Source of the DNA: Liriodendron chinense
Lineage: Eukaryota > Streptophyta > Magnoliopsida > Magnoliales > Magnoliaceae
DNA: 64,000 nucleotides
Reading direction: 5' to 3'
Assembly (NCBI GenBank): GCA_003013855.2
Contig: PVNU02000853.1
Span: 2,232,001-2,296,000 of the forward strand
The notes under the pieces were generated by a model. The model saw nothing but the letters and a program-made list of their open reading frames with translations. It searched no databases and was not told the DNA's origin. The position numbers were made by a program, and so were the translations under genes. Below, in pieces: positions 42,619 to 55,015 of the stretch (position 1 is its first letter; every line of letters starts with the position of its first letter).

Positions 42619-43279
42619 TGTTACGCAGCAAGCCAACAACGTCGATGAACCGAGATTTAATCTTCGATGTCACCCACAAACAATAAACAAGAAGAAATAA
42701 TAACTAGAAACAAAATTCAATCAAAGCAACAATCCACAAGATAAGATTTACATGGAAAAACTCTAGCAAGGGTAAAAAACCATGAATGCAAAGTTTTACT
42801 ATGAAGAAAACGAAGTTACAATGAATAAACTCACATTCTCCTATGCTTCCATGCACAAAAATGACCCTTTTCGCTAACCTCTTCTCTCTTTCTCACCTTA
42901 AATGTATAGAAACCCTAATCTCATACCCTAATCCTTAATGACAACCCTTTATATAGCATAAAACAAAAATAGGAGTTAAAATGAGAAACCACGGGTAAAC
43001 AGTTTGCGCATGGTCGGGCGCCCGACAGATATCAAATCTGTCCAGCGAGAAAACATGAGAAATAGCCGAATATCGAGCGTCCGACCTAACATGGTCGGGT
43101 GCCTGCCTTGGGCTCCGGGCACCCGGTCAATATGTCATCGGGCGTCCGACTGTATCAGAAACAGTCAAGAGACATTTAGTCTCTCTGGGTGAATATTAGA
43201 CGCCTGGTCATTGACCGTCTAGGCGCCCGACTACCGTAGGCTAGCAAATCTAGGGTGTGATTGGCGCCACACCTCAACA
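42619..43279 (-). repeat. 5' LTR of the Tork-like element
   Basis: 661 bp, similar to 37951-38633. TATA-like ctatataaa on the minus strand at about 42947-42956. Confidence 0.88.
42947..43235 (-). promoter_or_regulatory. U3 promoter: GGGCGCCCG-type array plus TATA box
   Basis: Contains a perfect 14-bp palindrome GTCGGGCGCCCGAC (43013-43026) and weaker copies (gagcgtccgacc, gtcgggtgcctgcc, gggcacccggtc, gggcgtccgac, cgcccgac) up to 43235. Linker ctgtccagcgag at 43039-43050. Order matches the 3' LTR. Confidence 0.62.
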
Positions 43280-44150
43280 TGGAGGCCAGTTAGTTGCACC
43301 ATCGAGGATCATATCTGAAATATGAATTAAATGACAATGACTTTAAAATGCCAGGTGTAAATTAATAAAGAATTAAGGTTATTGTAATATACTGTTTCTT
43401 GCCTAGGTCATGAGTCCCTATTAAAAGAAATTTTGAACCACATTTATTCTATCACAACCTTCGAAGACTTTTATAGTAACTTAATATGTGGGGTCGAAAT
43501 GAATCTGTTAGATAAATCCAAGGTCATTGTAATAAAGATCTGCAAGCAAAAAGTTCCTAAGATACAGACAAAATGCCATAAGAAAGTAAAGAAAAATAAT
43601 CAGGAAGAAAAGCTTGCGAAGCAACCTCCTAATCTTAGGAAGGGAAAAAGGGAGAAAATGCAAAAGATGACAAATATCATCTCATTCATTTGCAAAACAT
43701 TGGTCATTATGTCCATTAATACACCAATTGAAAAGCAGTAATTATATTGTCACCTAATACTTTAATTATAAGTGTTTGTTCTAAAATCCTTTCCATTAAT
43801 ACTCAATCTAATGAGTAAGTTTTGGATTCAAGCGTAATAAAGCATATGATAGGAGATCATAGAAGACTCAATGAATCCTGACTTGTAATTACATAGAGCT
43901 ATAAGGTGTACATTGAAAACAATTTCACTAAAGACATGCTAGGGATTGTGTTTATCATGTTGTTGCGCATGTTGGGTGAACAATAACCCTCCATGAACTG
44001 TTTACGCACCGAACATGCACCAGAGTTTGATTTCTATTTATAGTTTGTTAATATATGATTTTAATATTTATTTTTCAAAGATAGAGTATCTTTGAACTTA
44101 ATAACCTTATTTATGCATAAAAAAGCATAATCTTATATTTATTTAATTTT
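43280..44150. other. Decayed sequence, probably the middle of the outer copia element
   Basis: A Lys-rich open frame (43433-43741) has no recognised motif. Otherwise AT-rich. Its position between the copia gag pieces and the copia integrase remnant makes it likely decayed copia DNA, but no motif proves this. Confidence 0.4.
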
Positions 44151-44154
44151 AAGT

Positions 44155-45260
44155 GTAGATGACGATGATTCATTTCTTACTTTATCTTCTCTATCAAATG
44201 AATTCATTACATCTAAATCCATAAAATGGCAAGCAATTTTAGGTCAAATTGAAAATGATCATATGATAGCTCGTTATGATCTATTAAGATTTTTATTTAA
44301 AGTTGATTTGTTCTTTTATGAATATTATGCATTCGTAAAATATGTAAAAAAAAAAAAAAATTCAAAATAGTTAGGTCTAAAGGTTCATTAGATCTAGTTC
44401 ATTCTAACATCAGTGGACCCTAAATGTATGTACGAAAAACGGATGTCAATACTTGATCATTTCATTAATGACTACTCACGCTATGAATATGTGTATCTCA
44501 TTCATGCAAACCTGGGCCTTTTGATTATTTTCTCAAATATAAAATTGAAGTTGAAAATCAACTAAAGAAAAAGATAAAAATTCTTAAATCTGATGGAGGT
44601 GGCGAGTATAATTGAAATGTTCAAATCATACTCTGAAAGTATTGGCATTGTCCTATAATATATCATGGCTTATACTCCATAATAAAATGGAGTTCCAATG
44701 AGAATTAATAGAATTGCCTCTATCACTATTGGACATGGTTATATCAATGAGAGCATATGTCACTCTCTATCACATTCTAAAGAGAAGAGTTGTTTTCAAC
44801 TGCCTATGTTCTTAACAAAATTTCTTTTAAATTCGTTCCTAAGACCCCATATGAGATGTAGAATAAGAGAATTTCTTCTTTAGCCGATCTACACCCTTTG
44901 AGATCTTTGAAATATATTTCTCTGCATATTTTTTATAAAGGTAAACTTAATAGTAAAATCATTGAGTACATATTCATCAAGTACCCTATGCACTCAAAGA
45001 GGTATATTCTAATTCATGAGAATCATGGAAACTAAACTAAGATAGAATGCCTAAACGTTACTTTCATTGAAGACAAATACTCCAATCGATAGAAACATAA
45101 AGTTAAGATATAATTGTTTGAAGACCCTATCATATTTCAGGAGAGTGGGAGCTCTAATTCTCACAATGGAGATGTTAATGGAGATGTTCAAGTTGTACAT
45201 TAAAATAGTGAAGAACACCTTAGTAGGCTCCTCAATTACATCAAATTAAAAGACGATTAA
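44155..45260 (+). pseudogene. Ty1/copia pre-integrase and integrase remnant of the outermost element
   Basis: Reading near 44220 gives SIKWQAILGQIENDHMIARYDLL, which resembles 'WHxRLGHxxxxxMxxL' of the pre-integrase domain. From 44385, across many stops, one can follow LDLVHSNISGP, then LKSDGG-EY (44590-44610), then a TPQQNG-like stretch (tactccataataaaatggagtt) and a decayed VLNKI-P-K-VPKTPYEM (44808-44860). It is on the same strand as the gag pieces at 16.7 and 37.9 kb, so it is most likely the same element. Confidence 0.7.
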
Positions 45261-47072
45261 TTCTCCGAAGATACTTTCAAATTGAGAATGATATATATTC
45301 TTGCATTATGATTAACAATGATGAACCTAAGTTTTATCAGGTTGCATTGTTGTCTCTAAATTCGGCTAATTGGATAGCTACTATAGTATTAGAATTTTGT
45401 GAAACACATCATAATTTGAAGTTTTGAAAACACTTAGATTTTGATATTAGTCCTATGGATCCTACTATGATAATCTCAAATTTTTAAAACAATAAAATTC
45501 ACAAGACGAATGGTTTATATTCTATTCGAATGGAAATGTAAACAATGTAGATCTTGAACTTATAGTTGTCGATCTTCCAAACTAGGAGGTTTCTCCCAAA
45601 TTTATCCTAATTGAAGGAGAGAGAGAGATCATTATATTAGCCCTAGAGTAACGCCAGGCCAATTTAACAGCGTCCACATGCAAATAGATCCCACACATTG
45701 GCACACAGGTGATGATGGAAGGAGGAAAGGCTATCTCTCTCTATAAAGTGACGCCCAGAGGGATCGTCTAAGGCTCTCTATGTTGGAGTTGTGTCTTGAA
45801 AAACTAAATATGCCCTGATCCACTAGCCATGTGTATGTGTAAGGTTGATCTCAGTTGTTGATCTTGATGACCATGAGCCCTTTAGACTATTTGATATGCC
45901 TTAGATAATATTTAGTCCTACCTTAAACTTATATGATCCAAGCTATGTAATGAGTAATTTCCCTTATCTTTAAGAACTTAAAAATGGAGATAGTGCCCAC
46001 TGACAGGGGAGAGTTGTAGTCCATTGATCTTAGTACCCTATTGAACCATAACCAGCACAAGTGCATAGGAAACATCTATGGACATCATGCTTTAAGATGA
46101 ATGGTTAGCCTATGTAAGGGGATTGACTTAAGTAAAGATGAAACGTTTCCACACTAAGAGTTGATTTAGTGTCACTTTTGCCTTTGTCTTACCCTACACG
46201 AGAGTGTAAGTGTGTCATGGATATAGGATCCTGGTATTGAACCTTTAGACATTTGTATTAGAGCATCAAAGTTCAAGACAATGATTAAGGGGCCCATTAA
46301 CTTAGATTTTAATCATGAGATTGAGGACTCGATGATGCACGAAAGATGATCAATCCTTATACTTAAGAGCATATAAGGGTCATGGGTCTTGATTGGGTAG
46401 CTTTGGCTTACATTATGAGGTTTTATAGAAGTTTTTGAAAGTGGGTGATGTTAGGTATATCTATCAGGGTTCATTGATTCTTGCATGGGCCAACATGAGG
46501 TTCACTTGATTTACTTAGGAACTTATTGTAAGTTAGATCTAATTAAATCAAGCGCTCATCAAGTGATTTACCACAGGGCCCAACACCTACTACATTTTAA
46601 TCAATTTTATGAAGGTTTCAACCATTAAAGTTTTGTTTTAACCATTACAATCGTTTTTATCGCACTTAATAATGATCTGATGGCCTAGATCTGATGGTCC
46701 ACTATTGATCATCATGGGACCTAAATCTATGGTGGATGGCCTAAACAGTGGAGGGATTATATCATGAGTATGTGCATGTATAAGGTAATTAAATAGATTT
46801 CCTTAGTAATAAGTTATACCAAAGTTTGTAGGGTAATGGAACATCACATCAATGTACCACCCTGGAACCCTTATCCCTCCTTATTTATAGATCTTATTTT
46901 AGAGAGAGTAGGAAAATAAGAGATACAAGCCCTAGACATCCCCTTCTCTCTTAAGCACTACCTTGTGGAGAGAGAGAAAGATGAGAGAGACAGCATTATC
47001 CATTCTTCTATTTTTCTTCTCTCATCTCCTTCACATGTGTGAGTGTGTGGTCCACCTAATGGACGGTTCGTG
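45261..47072. other. Decayed 3' part of the outer copia element and unassigned DNA
   Basis: 45290-45480 retains a weak RT-like start (NDEPKFYQVALLSLNSANW). 45640-47072 has no domain and no long open frame. I could not find the 3' LTR of the outer element. Confidence 0.4.
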
Positions 47073-48581
47073 TAACAATCCAAAAATTTTCACGCACGAG
47101 TAGGTACATAAGTGCTCTCCCACATGTGTATTTTAACAAGTAATTTTTTAAGAAATGCTTAGATGAACGCATATATACATACACTTATTCTCACATACAC
47201 ATCATGATAAACTTCGAACCCTCATATATCCTAAAATACTTTATCATTCATCAAATCAATCACCTAAATAATTATTCATCACCAGATAAAGATATTTGAT
47301 CGTCCACTTCGCTTTCAGACCACCCAATCATGGCAAACCAGCTACGAGATCTTCATGTTCGCTTATACATATATCCAATCAAGAAACTAATCCGTTCATC
47401 TTACTGTTCACCTATGTTGATGTTTAATCTACTGTCAGAATCATTATCTAAGGACCCTAATCATGTGTACATCTACATGTACATAGTTTTATACATCTTA
47501 CACTTATATATCTTAACAAACTCAATCATACAGCATTCCAACCATCCAGAAGACTCTCTATGGACAGATTAAGCTATCCAACCGTTTGATTTCAATTTTG
47601 ACCCTTACATCATCATGAAATAAACAAACAACCCATCTTAGTCGTTTACATCCAATCATCCTTAATTTTAAAACTTTTACCCTAATCCTAATACATTAAG
47701 GAGTATTTTACACCGTTAAAGTCCTATTCCAATGGTTACAAATGTGTTATTGATTATTTAAAGTTTTCTACGGTATACATGTTCCTACTCGACACTACTC
47801 TTTAGAAAATCTATTTATAAGAGTTTGAAATTTAAACAATGCTTATTCAGCCCAACTAAACTAATATCTTATCAATTTCAAAATCCAATTCACAAAATCA
47901 ACTGTCCAGCAAAATTCTCATCATATCCGCAGGATGACCTGCTTAAAAATCAGTTGGAGGCTATCATTACAATCCATGGACGATCCCAACAAATCTATTA
48001 GTTTAACCTCACATTGGGACACAACTAGACCTATATCCGGAGTCCCTAGATCCTCTAAGAAAAATCATATGAATTCTACACTCCCCAAAATAAAAAAAAA
48101 TAATATGGTTCCGTATGCGCACCTATGCCGAATAAATTCCAAACTGATCGTTCAATCATAACATCGACCGTGCATCTACACCTAAACACCTTAGGTGATA
48201 CTGTAGGCCCTTCGACTTGTGATTTTAACATCTATCTAACTATTGATTTTAAATCTGATCATTTACCATACAATCGAAATAAATGACCAATTGAAATTAT
48301 ATTTTTTTTACGGAGCAAAGCATTAGATGGGGGGACGGGGTACACCATGATCAGTGAATGATCTTTATCCCACATACCAACCAATATAGAGTGCACAACA
48401 TAAGTGCATGGTAGAAAACTAAAATTATCGAATAACCCCACATGTGTGAAAATGGATTCAAAAACCTACTTCCGTTTCTTCCTCCTTGAAACTAGATTAA
48501 TCACAATCCTAAAATTGCGTCAGATTGTCTAACACGACACCCTATACTATGCCCGAAAGGTTAGTGGACCTACTAGAAATA
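47073..48581 (+). mobile_element. Truncated third copy of the Del-like LTR
   Basis: Starts TGTAACAATCCAAAAATTTTC and follows 17011 and 24056 in order (gagtaggtacat.agt, ctcccacatgtgt, 'gatatttgatcgtccacttcgc', 'ctctccatgg.cagattaagctatccaacc'). It diverges strongly after about 48250 and is cut at 48581 by the SIRE-like element. Confidence 0.8.
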
Positions 48582-50464
48582 TGGCTAAGTCGTAGTGGGG
48601 GGTGATTAGAACCTTTTAAAAACTCTTACCTAATTAAAATTAATTAGCTATTAAACTAAATTAAGCAAGTAACACTTAACTTTCAAACTTAAGTGGGTTC
48701 AATCACATAAACTACGAAAGATATAACTATCAAGAAACTAATCTATAGAATGAAAATACATCTTATGTATGAATTAGCTTATCTAGTGCCTAACATAAAT
48801 CTAATTCAACATTCATATAATTCATCAAATTAAACAAAATACATGAAGAGAAATGTGCTCAAACACATCACAAACACAAGCATGTATAGTGGTTTGACTA
48901 CTTGTCTACTCCACTCCTGGTTGTCATACCCAACCTATGAGTATACCAGATTTTACTATGGAGGTTTTAAATCAGGTTTACCTCACAACTTAGGAGTTTT
49001 AAATAGGTTCCTCCCAACCTTTACTCCTACACAAGGATCAGGTTCTACACAAGAACCTACACGTATGCACCCGTGTTGGTGGACCACATACACACCCATC
49101 TCGGTGGCTCCCCTTGGACACTTGACAGTTTAGACTCTATATAAGAGATAGGGTCCTATACAAGAACTCGAATTTAGGCTCAACACATGAGCCAAGGTCC
49201 TATACAAGAACCTTATGTATACTCCCATCGAAGGCTCACCTTGGAGACTAGATTTAGGCTCTACAAAAGAGCCAAGGTCCTACTAAAAAACATAGATCAT
49301 TTTGGGTTACAAACTCTTACACTCAATCCTACACAAGGAAGTGTAAGGACTCTAAATTGACAACCTTACTTGTCAAATGTGAGCCCCGTTGATGCACCAT
49401 TCTTGAGTTGTTTCTTCTAGCTCTTCTGTGCTTCAATTAGCTCCTCATGTTCTCCCGATCTTGTTGCCGATGCTTTACTAATGCTTCAGCTCCAATGATC
49501 AAACACCTTCCATGTGATCCTTCTTGAGGTGACCAAGGTGCTAGGATGGTGGTTGAATTCTCTACAGCTAGTAGAAAGGTCGTTGCTTAGAGGAATTCAC
49601 CTAATGGGTCACTCTAGCAAGTTTAGATAATGATTTGCCTATCAGCTTTGTGTCTAACTCCCTAGAAGAAGGGAGAATCAAGTTCATCTCCATTAGATAT
49701 TTGAATGCTCAATCTTATAATGAATCACAAGGGATTATGACTTGAATATCTTAGTGTTAGACAGCCTATTGATATGAATTTATGGTGGCTCCTAATGCTC
49801 TAAAAATCCATCAAAGCGCCCAAGAACTGAATGCCCTATATAAGGAGTTGAAGCACCAATGGTAAAAAAGAGAGCAGAAAATGGCTTTGTCGATGGGATC
49901 GAAGCTCCCTTCGATGGGATTGACATTCCATAGATGGCATCAAAGAACTGTCCAGAGAGTTTAAAAGGTTGTTAGACAGTCTGTTTGATGGCATTAAAAG
50001 ATTCTCCTCGATGGGATCAAAGAAGTGTCTAGAGAGTTCAGACAGTTGCTGGACACATGTTCGATAGCATTGACGAGGGCTTCGATGGGATCGATGTCCT
50101 ATCGAAACTAACTTCGATGGGATCAAAGTCCTATCGAAAACTACTATTGGGGTTGATTGATTTATAGATGTTTACACCTCTTTAATTAGCCTAACTTATT
50201 ACTTTTTAATGATTATTTTAAGGCTAACAATAATGACTAAAGGTTTTCCTATAAGGTCCAAGTCATTTAGAGATTATGGTATGTTTTGGTTCTAAGGTTA
50301 AGATCACCAAGGCACCTCTTTTACCTGTTTCTTCCTCCTTAGTGCTACTTGTCCTCTTGAATCTTTGGTCTTCAGTTTACCAATGCTCAACCGACATTAC
50401 AATACAAGGATGCACGTGATTGACAAATAAGGTGCACTAGTATGCCATAGAAAGTGCACTAACA
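48582..50464 (-). repeat. 3' LTR of the SIRE-like element
   Basis: 1883 bp; minus start TGTTAGTGCAC at 50464, end TTAGCCA at 48582. Contains repeated 'ctacacaagaacc' / 'gaggttttaaa' blocks in U5 and the motif array plus TATA in U3. Confidence 0.85.
49836..50140 (-). promoter_or_regulatory. U3 promoter: TTCGATGGGATCGAA array plus TATA box
   Basis: Minus-strand TATA (ttatatag) at 49836-49843. Upstream at 49890-50140 there are about eight copies of (t)tcgatgggatcgaa and decayed forms (tagatggcatcaaa, tgatggcattaaa). Linkers ctgtccagagag (49949-49960) and tgctggacac (50047-50056). Homologous to the array at 59503-59742. Confidence 0.62.
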
Positions 50465-51248
50465 ATCTCCCCATTTGTCAATTACATGACAAAAACCTAA
50501 CCTAAACCTTGTCATGGTTCATACCAATGAGAATACCAAAACAACAATTAAATTACATGTGAAGAAAAAAATACAACTCGAAATATACTAAGACATGTAA
50601 CCTTAAGCAATGCTCCTCACCAATTGCCACCCCCCCATACTTTATCAACCCTTACGACAACAAACAGATCCTGTAAAATTGATTGCAAGCTTATTTTGGT
50701 GGGACTTAATATTTCTCCCCCTATTTGTCAACAATTAACAAACTCATTCCCCCCCCCCTTTTTGTCAACAATTAACAAACTAATTTCTCCCCCTTAATGT
50801 AGGGGAAGTTAAATTGTCTACAGTTTAAGGTAGGAGAAGTTAGATTGTCTATAGTTTTGACTATAAGTACATGTTAATAAGAGAGATAAAAGGTCCATGA
50901 ACATTAAACTCATGGAGCATGCATTACATGATCACTTAAACAAGTTATTCCTATTAAGCATAGGTGATAATACATAATTGGTTATTTCAATATATACATG
51001 AAAGCATAAATGGCAAAGGCATAAATTAGCAAGCATGAAGCACAAAATTCAGCAAGATAAGTTAATTTAGGTAGGACGATAATCTAACAATTTAAAGATA
51101 CTAAAATAAGCACACAGTTGCTAAGCTATTAAAGGCTAGAGAGGCTAAAATCCTCTAATATGCTTATACGCACATAAATGAGCTAAGATCTTCATATTTA
51201 CTTATAGTATTCAGATTCTAGCTACCCTTACTAATGTTCTCTCATTGT
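50465..51248 (-). other. Non-coding 3' internal region of the SIRE-like element
   Basis: Between gag and the 3' LTR. Contains two to three copies of ctccccc..tttgtcaacaattaacaaact (50705-50795). No coding signal. Confidence 0.6.
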
Positions 51249-52178
51249 TCATCCTAAGGATAACCTAATTTTCTCAACACTCTTATAAAATTCAACATAT
51301 GAGGAGGGGTTGGGAACTTCTTCTCCTAGAAGGGATAATGGTCGGGATCCTCTTAGATTGGAAATGATAGAGGTAGTGGTGGAGACCCATAGAATGGACA
51401 ATGTCTTTTGATCTCCATCACTATGAGAATTACTAGATTCATATTTTGACTCTTCCATATTATCTCATATTGCTGTCATAGCCTTCTTACTTTTTCTTTT
51501 AGGCTTGTTTGGGCAATCAGTTGCAACATGACTATATTCATCATAGCTATAATATTGGACATATTTGGATTTAAAAGATTTGCTCTTATACTTTTTAATC
51601 TTCTTGCCTTTCTTGTCACAGCTCTTCCCTCTATTTATTTTAAGGAATTTCTTAAATTACCTATTAAACTTTCTTCCTTATCTTCCTCCTCATCATTATC
51701 TTCTTTTTTAAATTCACTCTTGATTTTTCTATGTGAGTGTTTGTGTGAAGTCTTTAAGATAGTATGATTCTTCTTAGAGGGGACTTTACAGTATAGTTCA
51801 TAAGTTTGTAGAGAACCTGAGATTTTTTCTATTTTCATTGTGTCTATATTTCTAAACTCTTCTAAAGTTATGACTTTGGAGTTAAATCTCTCTGGGAGGG
51901 ACTTAAGAATCTTCCTACAAATTCATTCATCCAGAATTATCTCTCCTAAGCCACACATAGAGTTACAAATATCGTTCAATTTAGAATAAAACTCCACGAA
52001 AGTTTCATCGTCACTTATTTTAATATTTTCAAATTGTGTGGTGAGGAGTTACAATTTGAAATGTTTGACTATACTCGTTTCTTTATGAGTGATCTCTACG
52101 GTCTCCCAAGTTGATTCGATAGTCTCACAATTGCATATACGATTGAATTCATCGGGTGAGATAACACAAAAGAACTAT
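51249..52178 (-). pseudogene. SIRE-like copia gag
   Basis: Minus strand from the LTR inwards reads EFNRICNCETIESTWETVEITHKET, matching the UBN2 gag 'W..Le.thegt' block. Then come KISDDETFVEFYSKLNDICN, ILKSLPERF and MKIEKISGSLQTYEL. The zinc knuckle reads YSYDEYSHVATDCPNK, with both leading Cys changed to Tyr. The N-terminal half of gag is missing next to the LTR, so the primer site and start are lost. Stops interrupt the frame at several points. Confidence 0.85.
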
Positions 52179-53260
52179 GTTTAAGTCGTAATAGGGTGGG
52201 GTGATTAGGACCTTTTAAAAACTCTTGCCTAATTAAAATTAATTAACAATTAAACTAAATTAAGTAAGTAACATTTAGCTTCAAGCTTAAGTGGGTCCAA
52301 TCACATAAACCACAAAAGATATAACTATTAAGTAACTAGTTTATAGAGTGAAAATACATCTTGTGTGTGAATTAGCCTATCTAGTGCCTGGCATACATTC
52401 TATTCAACATTCATACAATTTATCGAATTAAACAACAATGCATGAAGAGAAATGTGCTCAAATACATCACAAACAAAAGCATGTATAGTAGTTTGACTAC
52501 TTATCTACTCCACTCCTAATTCTCGTACCCAACCCATGAGTACACCAGATTTCACTATGGAGGTTTTAAATTAGGTTCACCTCAAAATGTAGGAGTTTTA
52601 AACAGGTTCCTCTTAACTTTTATAATTCTACACAAGAACCTACACGTATGCACCCATGTTAGTGGACCACGTACACACCCGTGTCGGTGGCTCCCTTTGG
52701 AGACTTGACAATTTAGACTCTACACAAGAGCTAAGGTCCTACACAAGAACTCGAATTTAGGCTCACACATAAGCCAATGTCCTACACAAAAACCTTACGT
52801 ATACTCTCGCTGGAGATCCCCTTAGAGACTAGATTTAGGCTCTACAAAAAAGCTAAGGTCCTACTCAAGAACCTAGATCGATTTTGGGGACAAACTCTTA
52901 CACTCAATTCTACATAAGGAATGAGTGTAAGGACTCTAAATTGACAAACTTACTTATCGGATGTGAGCCCCATTGAGACGTCGTTCTTAAGTGGCTTCTT
53001 TTATCTCTCTCGTGGTTGAATCAGCTCCTCATGCTCCCCCGATCTTGTTGACAATGCTTTGCTAATGTTTTAGTTCTAATGATTAAACACCTTGCATGTG
53101 ATCCTTCTTGAGGTGGCCAAGGTTCTAAGAGGGTGGTTGATTTCTCTACAACTAGCAGGAAGGTTGTTGCCTAGAGGAATTCACCTAATGGGTTACTTTA
53201 GAAAGTTTAGACAGTGATTTCTCTATCAGCTTTATGTCTAACTCATTAGAGGAAAAGATG
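52179..53260 (-). repeat. 5' LTR of the SIRE-like element, first part
   Basis: Collinear with 48582-49672 of the 3' LTR. Interrupted at 53260/53261 by the Athila-like element and continues at 59288. Confidence 0.85.
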
Positions 53261-54730
53261 TGTTGAGCACGTAAATGTATATATTCTAACCCCATTTCAT
53301 CACTAACTATGCATGGTTTTCAAGCTTAAAGACTATTCTATTGCGTGGTTTTGTGATTGTAGGAATGAGAGAGAGTTTTCGTCGATTGGAGGCTTAGAAG
53401 CCTTTCTTACATACATTGAATGTCAAAGGAATGAAGAACCAAAGGTGGGCCAAAGAAGAACTAAAAAAGGAGGAAGAAAGAAGGAAAGAAGAGAGAGAAA
53501 GAGATGAACTAAAATGAGGTCCGATCGGTCTTGATCGGTGGGCCATCCTCAAGAATCACTCCAGCGGCTGTTGGAGGTCGCTGTACAGAAGCTCTGCATA
53601 GGTTTGACCGGTCTAGACTGGTCGGGCAATAGGTCGGGCACCCTTCTGGACTCTCTGGACCTTTGCTAGACCAGTAGGTTAACAGGTAGCTAGTGTAATT
53701 TGTTGAAATTCAGCAACTTCTTCAGCAAGCTCCAAGTTTTGTGCACAAGTGCGTAAGTACTACACAAATCTGGAAGATTCTGAGGCGGTAGAGCCTCTCC
53801 ACTATAAAAGGGGACCTAGGGATCGTAGCTAAGGCATCCTAGAAGAGATCTATGAAAGTAAGGACGTGGAGAGCAAGGAGTTCAAGTCATAGGAGGCTTC
53901 CTAGCCTCCTCCAGCTAGTTTTTCTTCCTTTTCTTAGTTTTAGTTCAGTTTTTAATATGCTTTTTATTAGCTAATTTCTTAGCTAGAGCTCAGAGGTGAA
54001 CCTTATAGTTTTCTTAGATTGTTTAATTCATTTTTAAGGTTTTAAGTTTGAATTTAATGTTGAACAATGGTTTTGCTTAAGTTTGAATAAAGTTCTAAGT
54101 AGTTTTTCTTAATCTTATGATGACTCATGGATGTTTGGAAGAATTACTTTAGTTTTTTAATTGTTTTGCAAAGATCTAGACCTGTACGCTACGAGGAATT
54201 GGATTCAAGACGCTCTAGAACTTGGATCTTCATGTGGGAACTTCAAACCAAAGTTCTATCTTTTCCAGAAATTCTGAAATATGTATTGATTATTTATGTG
54301 ATTTGAATGAAGTTCAAATCATGGTATAGTTATGCTTTGTGACAGAGTTTAATGATTATCATGGTTGCATAGGAGTGTGCTCAAGTCCTAACTTGAATTG
54401 AGGGAATCATGTATATGAATCATACATAAGACAGATTGTTTGTTATAACCGCTCTATCTTCCAGCTAGATAGGATTTGATTTCAATTCTAGTTGTGTAAT
54501 TGAGAAACCTATGCGAATTATACATCAAAGATAGCTATAAGTAGACCTTGATGCTCTAGTTCTCCTTATTATCAGATTTTTCTATTTCATGTTTAAAAAC
54601 TGATTTCACAAACCTCTTAGATTTTAGTTATTAGGATAGTTCGAATTGTTTACTTCCTTCCCTGTGGATCGACTTCTATCTTACCAAGATTATTACTACA
54701 TCGCAACCTTGTAATTGAGGCGAGCGAACA
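53261..54730 (+). repeat. 5' LTR of the non-autonomous Athila-like element
   Basis: Starts TGTTGAGCACG, ends GAGCGAACA. 1470 bp. The U5 end (ttaccaagattattactacatcgcaacctt) is shared with the LTRs at 27027, 30279 and 34806. Confidence 0.9.
53521..53820 (+). promoter_or_regulatory. U3 promoter: decayed CCGACCGGTC array plus TATA box
   Basis: ccgatcggtcttgatcggtgg, gaccggtctagactggtcggg and gaccagtaggtt lie upstream of TATA ctataaaagg (53812-53821). Many CpG positions have become TG or CA. Confidence 0.55.
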
Positions 54731-54736
54731 AGTTTT

Positions 54737-54754
54737 TGGCGTCGTTGCCAGGGA
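54737..54754 (+). other. tRNA-Asp primer binding site (two changes)
   Basis: TGGCGTCGTTGCCAGGGA against the canonical TGGCGCCGTTGCCGGGGA; both differences are C-to-T or G-to-A. Confidence 0.88.
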
Positions 54755-55015
54755 AGAGGTTAAACGGTTCTAATTGTTCTAGTAGTTATACAGCAGTCTT
54801 AGTTAGGTAGGATTTTCAATTTTTCTAGAAGTAGTTTTCTGATTTTTTTTTCTAGATTCCTAACAATTTTCTATTTTTGTGTTTTGTAAGAGCTTAGTTG
54901 CTGACATAGTTCTCACCTTCACGGGTAAAATCCACCCATCTCCCTTTTTTCTTTTTGTCCTTCTTCCTAAATTAGGGTAATTTCAACTTCTTAAAATCTC
55001 ATTATGGCTGATTAG

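Larger units (their letters stand above)
37951..43279 (-). mobile_element. Tork-like Ty1/copia element with all domains, disabled
   Basis: LTRs 37951-38633 and 42619-43279 share both ends (minus: TGTTGAGGTGTGG ... TTGCTGC(A/G)(C/T)AACA). The interior, on the minus strand, holds gag, protease, integrase, RT and RNase H in copia order. The primer site is a variant of the tRNA-Met type (ctagtatcaaagttattgg). The tract gtgggagat precedes the 3' LTR. The flanking pentamers (tagat / tggag) do not match well, so the target duplication is not confirmed. Stops and frameshifts disable it. Confidence 0.9.

Noticed and set aside
43433..43741. Lys-rich 102-codon frame as a host gene
   Set aside because: No motif, low-complexity composition, and its position between pieces of a decayed copia element make it likely remnant DNA.
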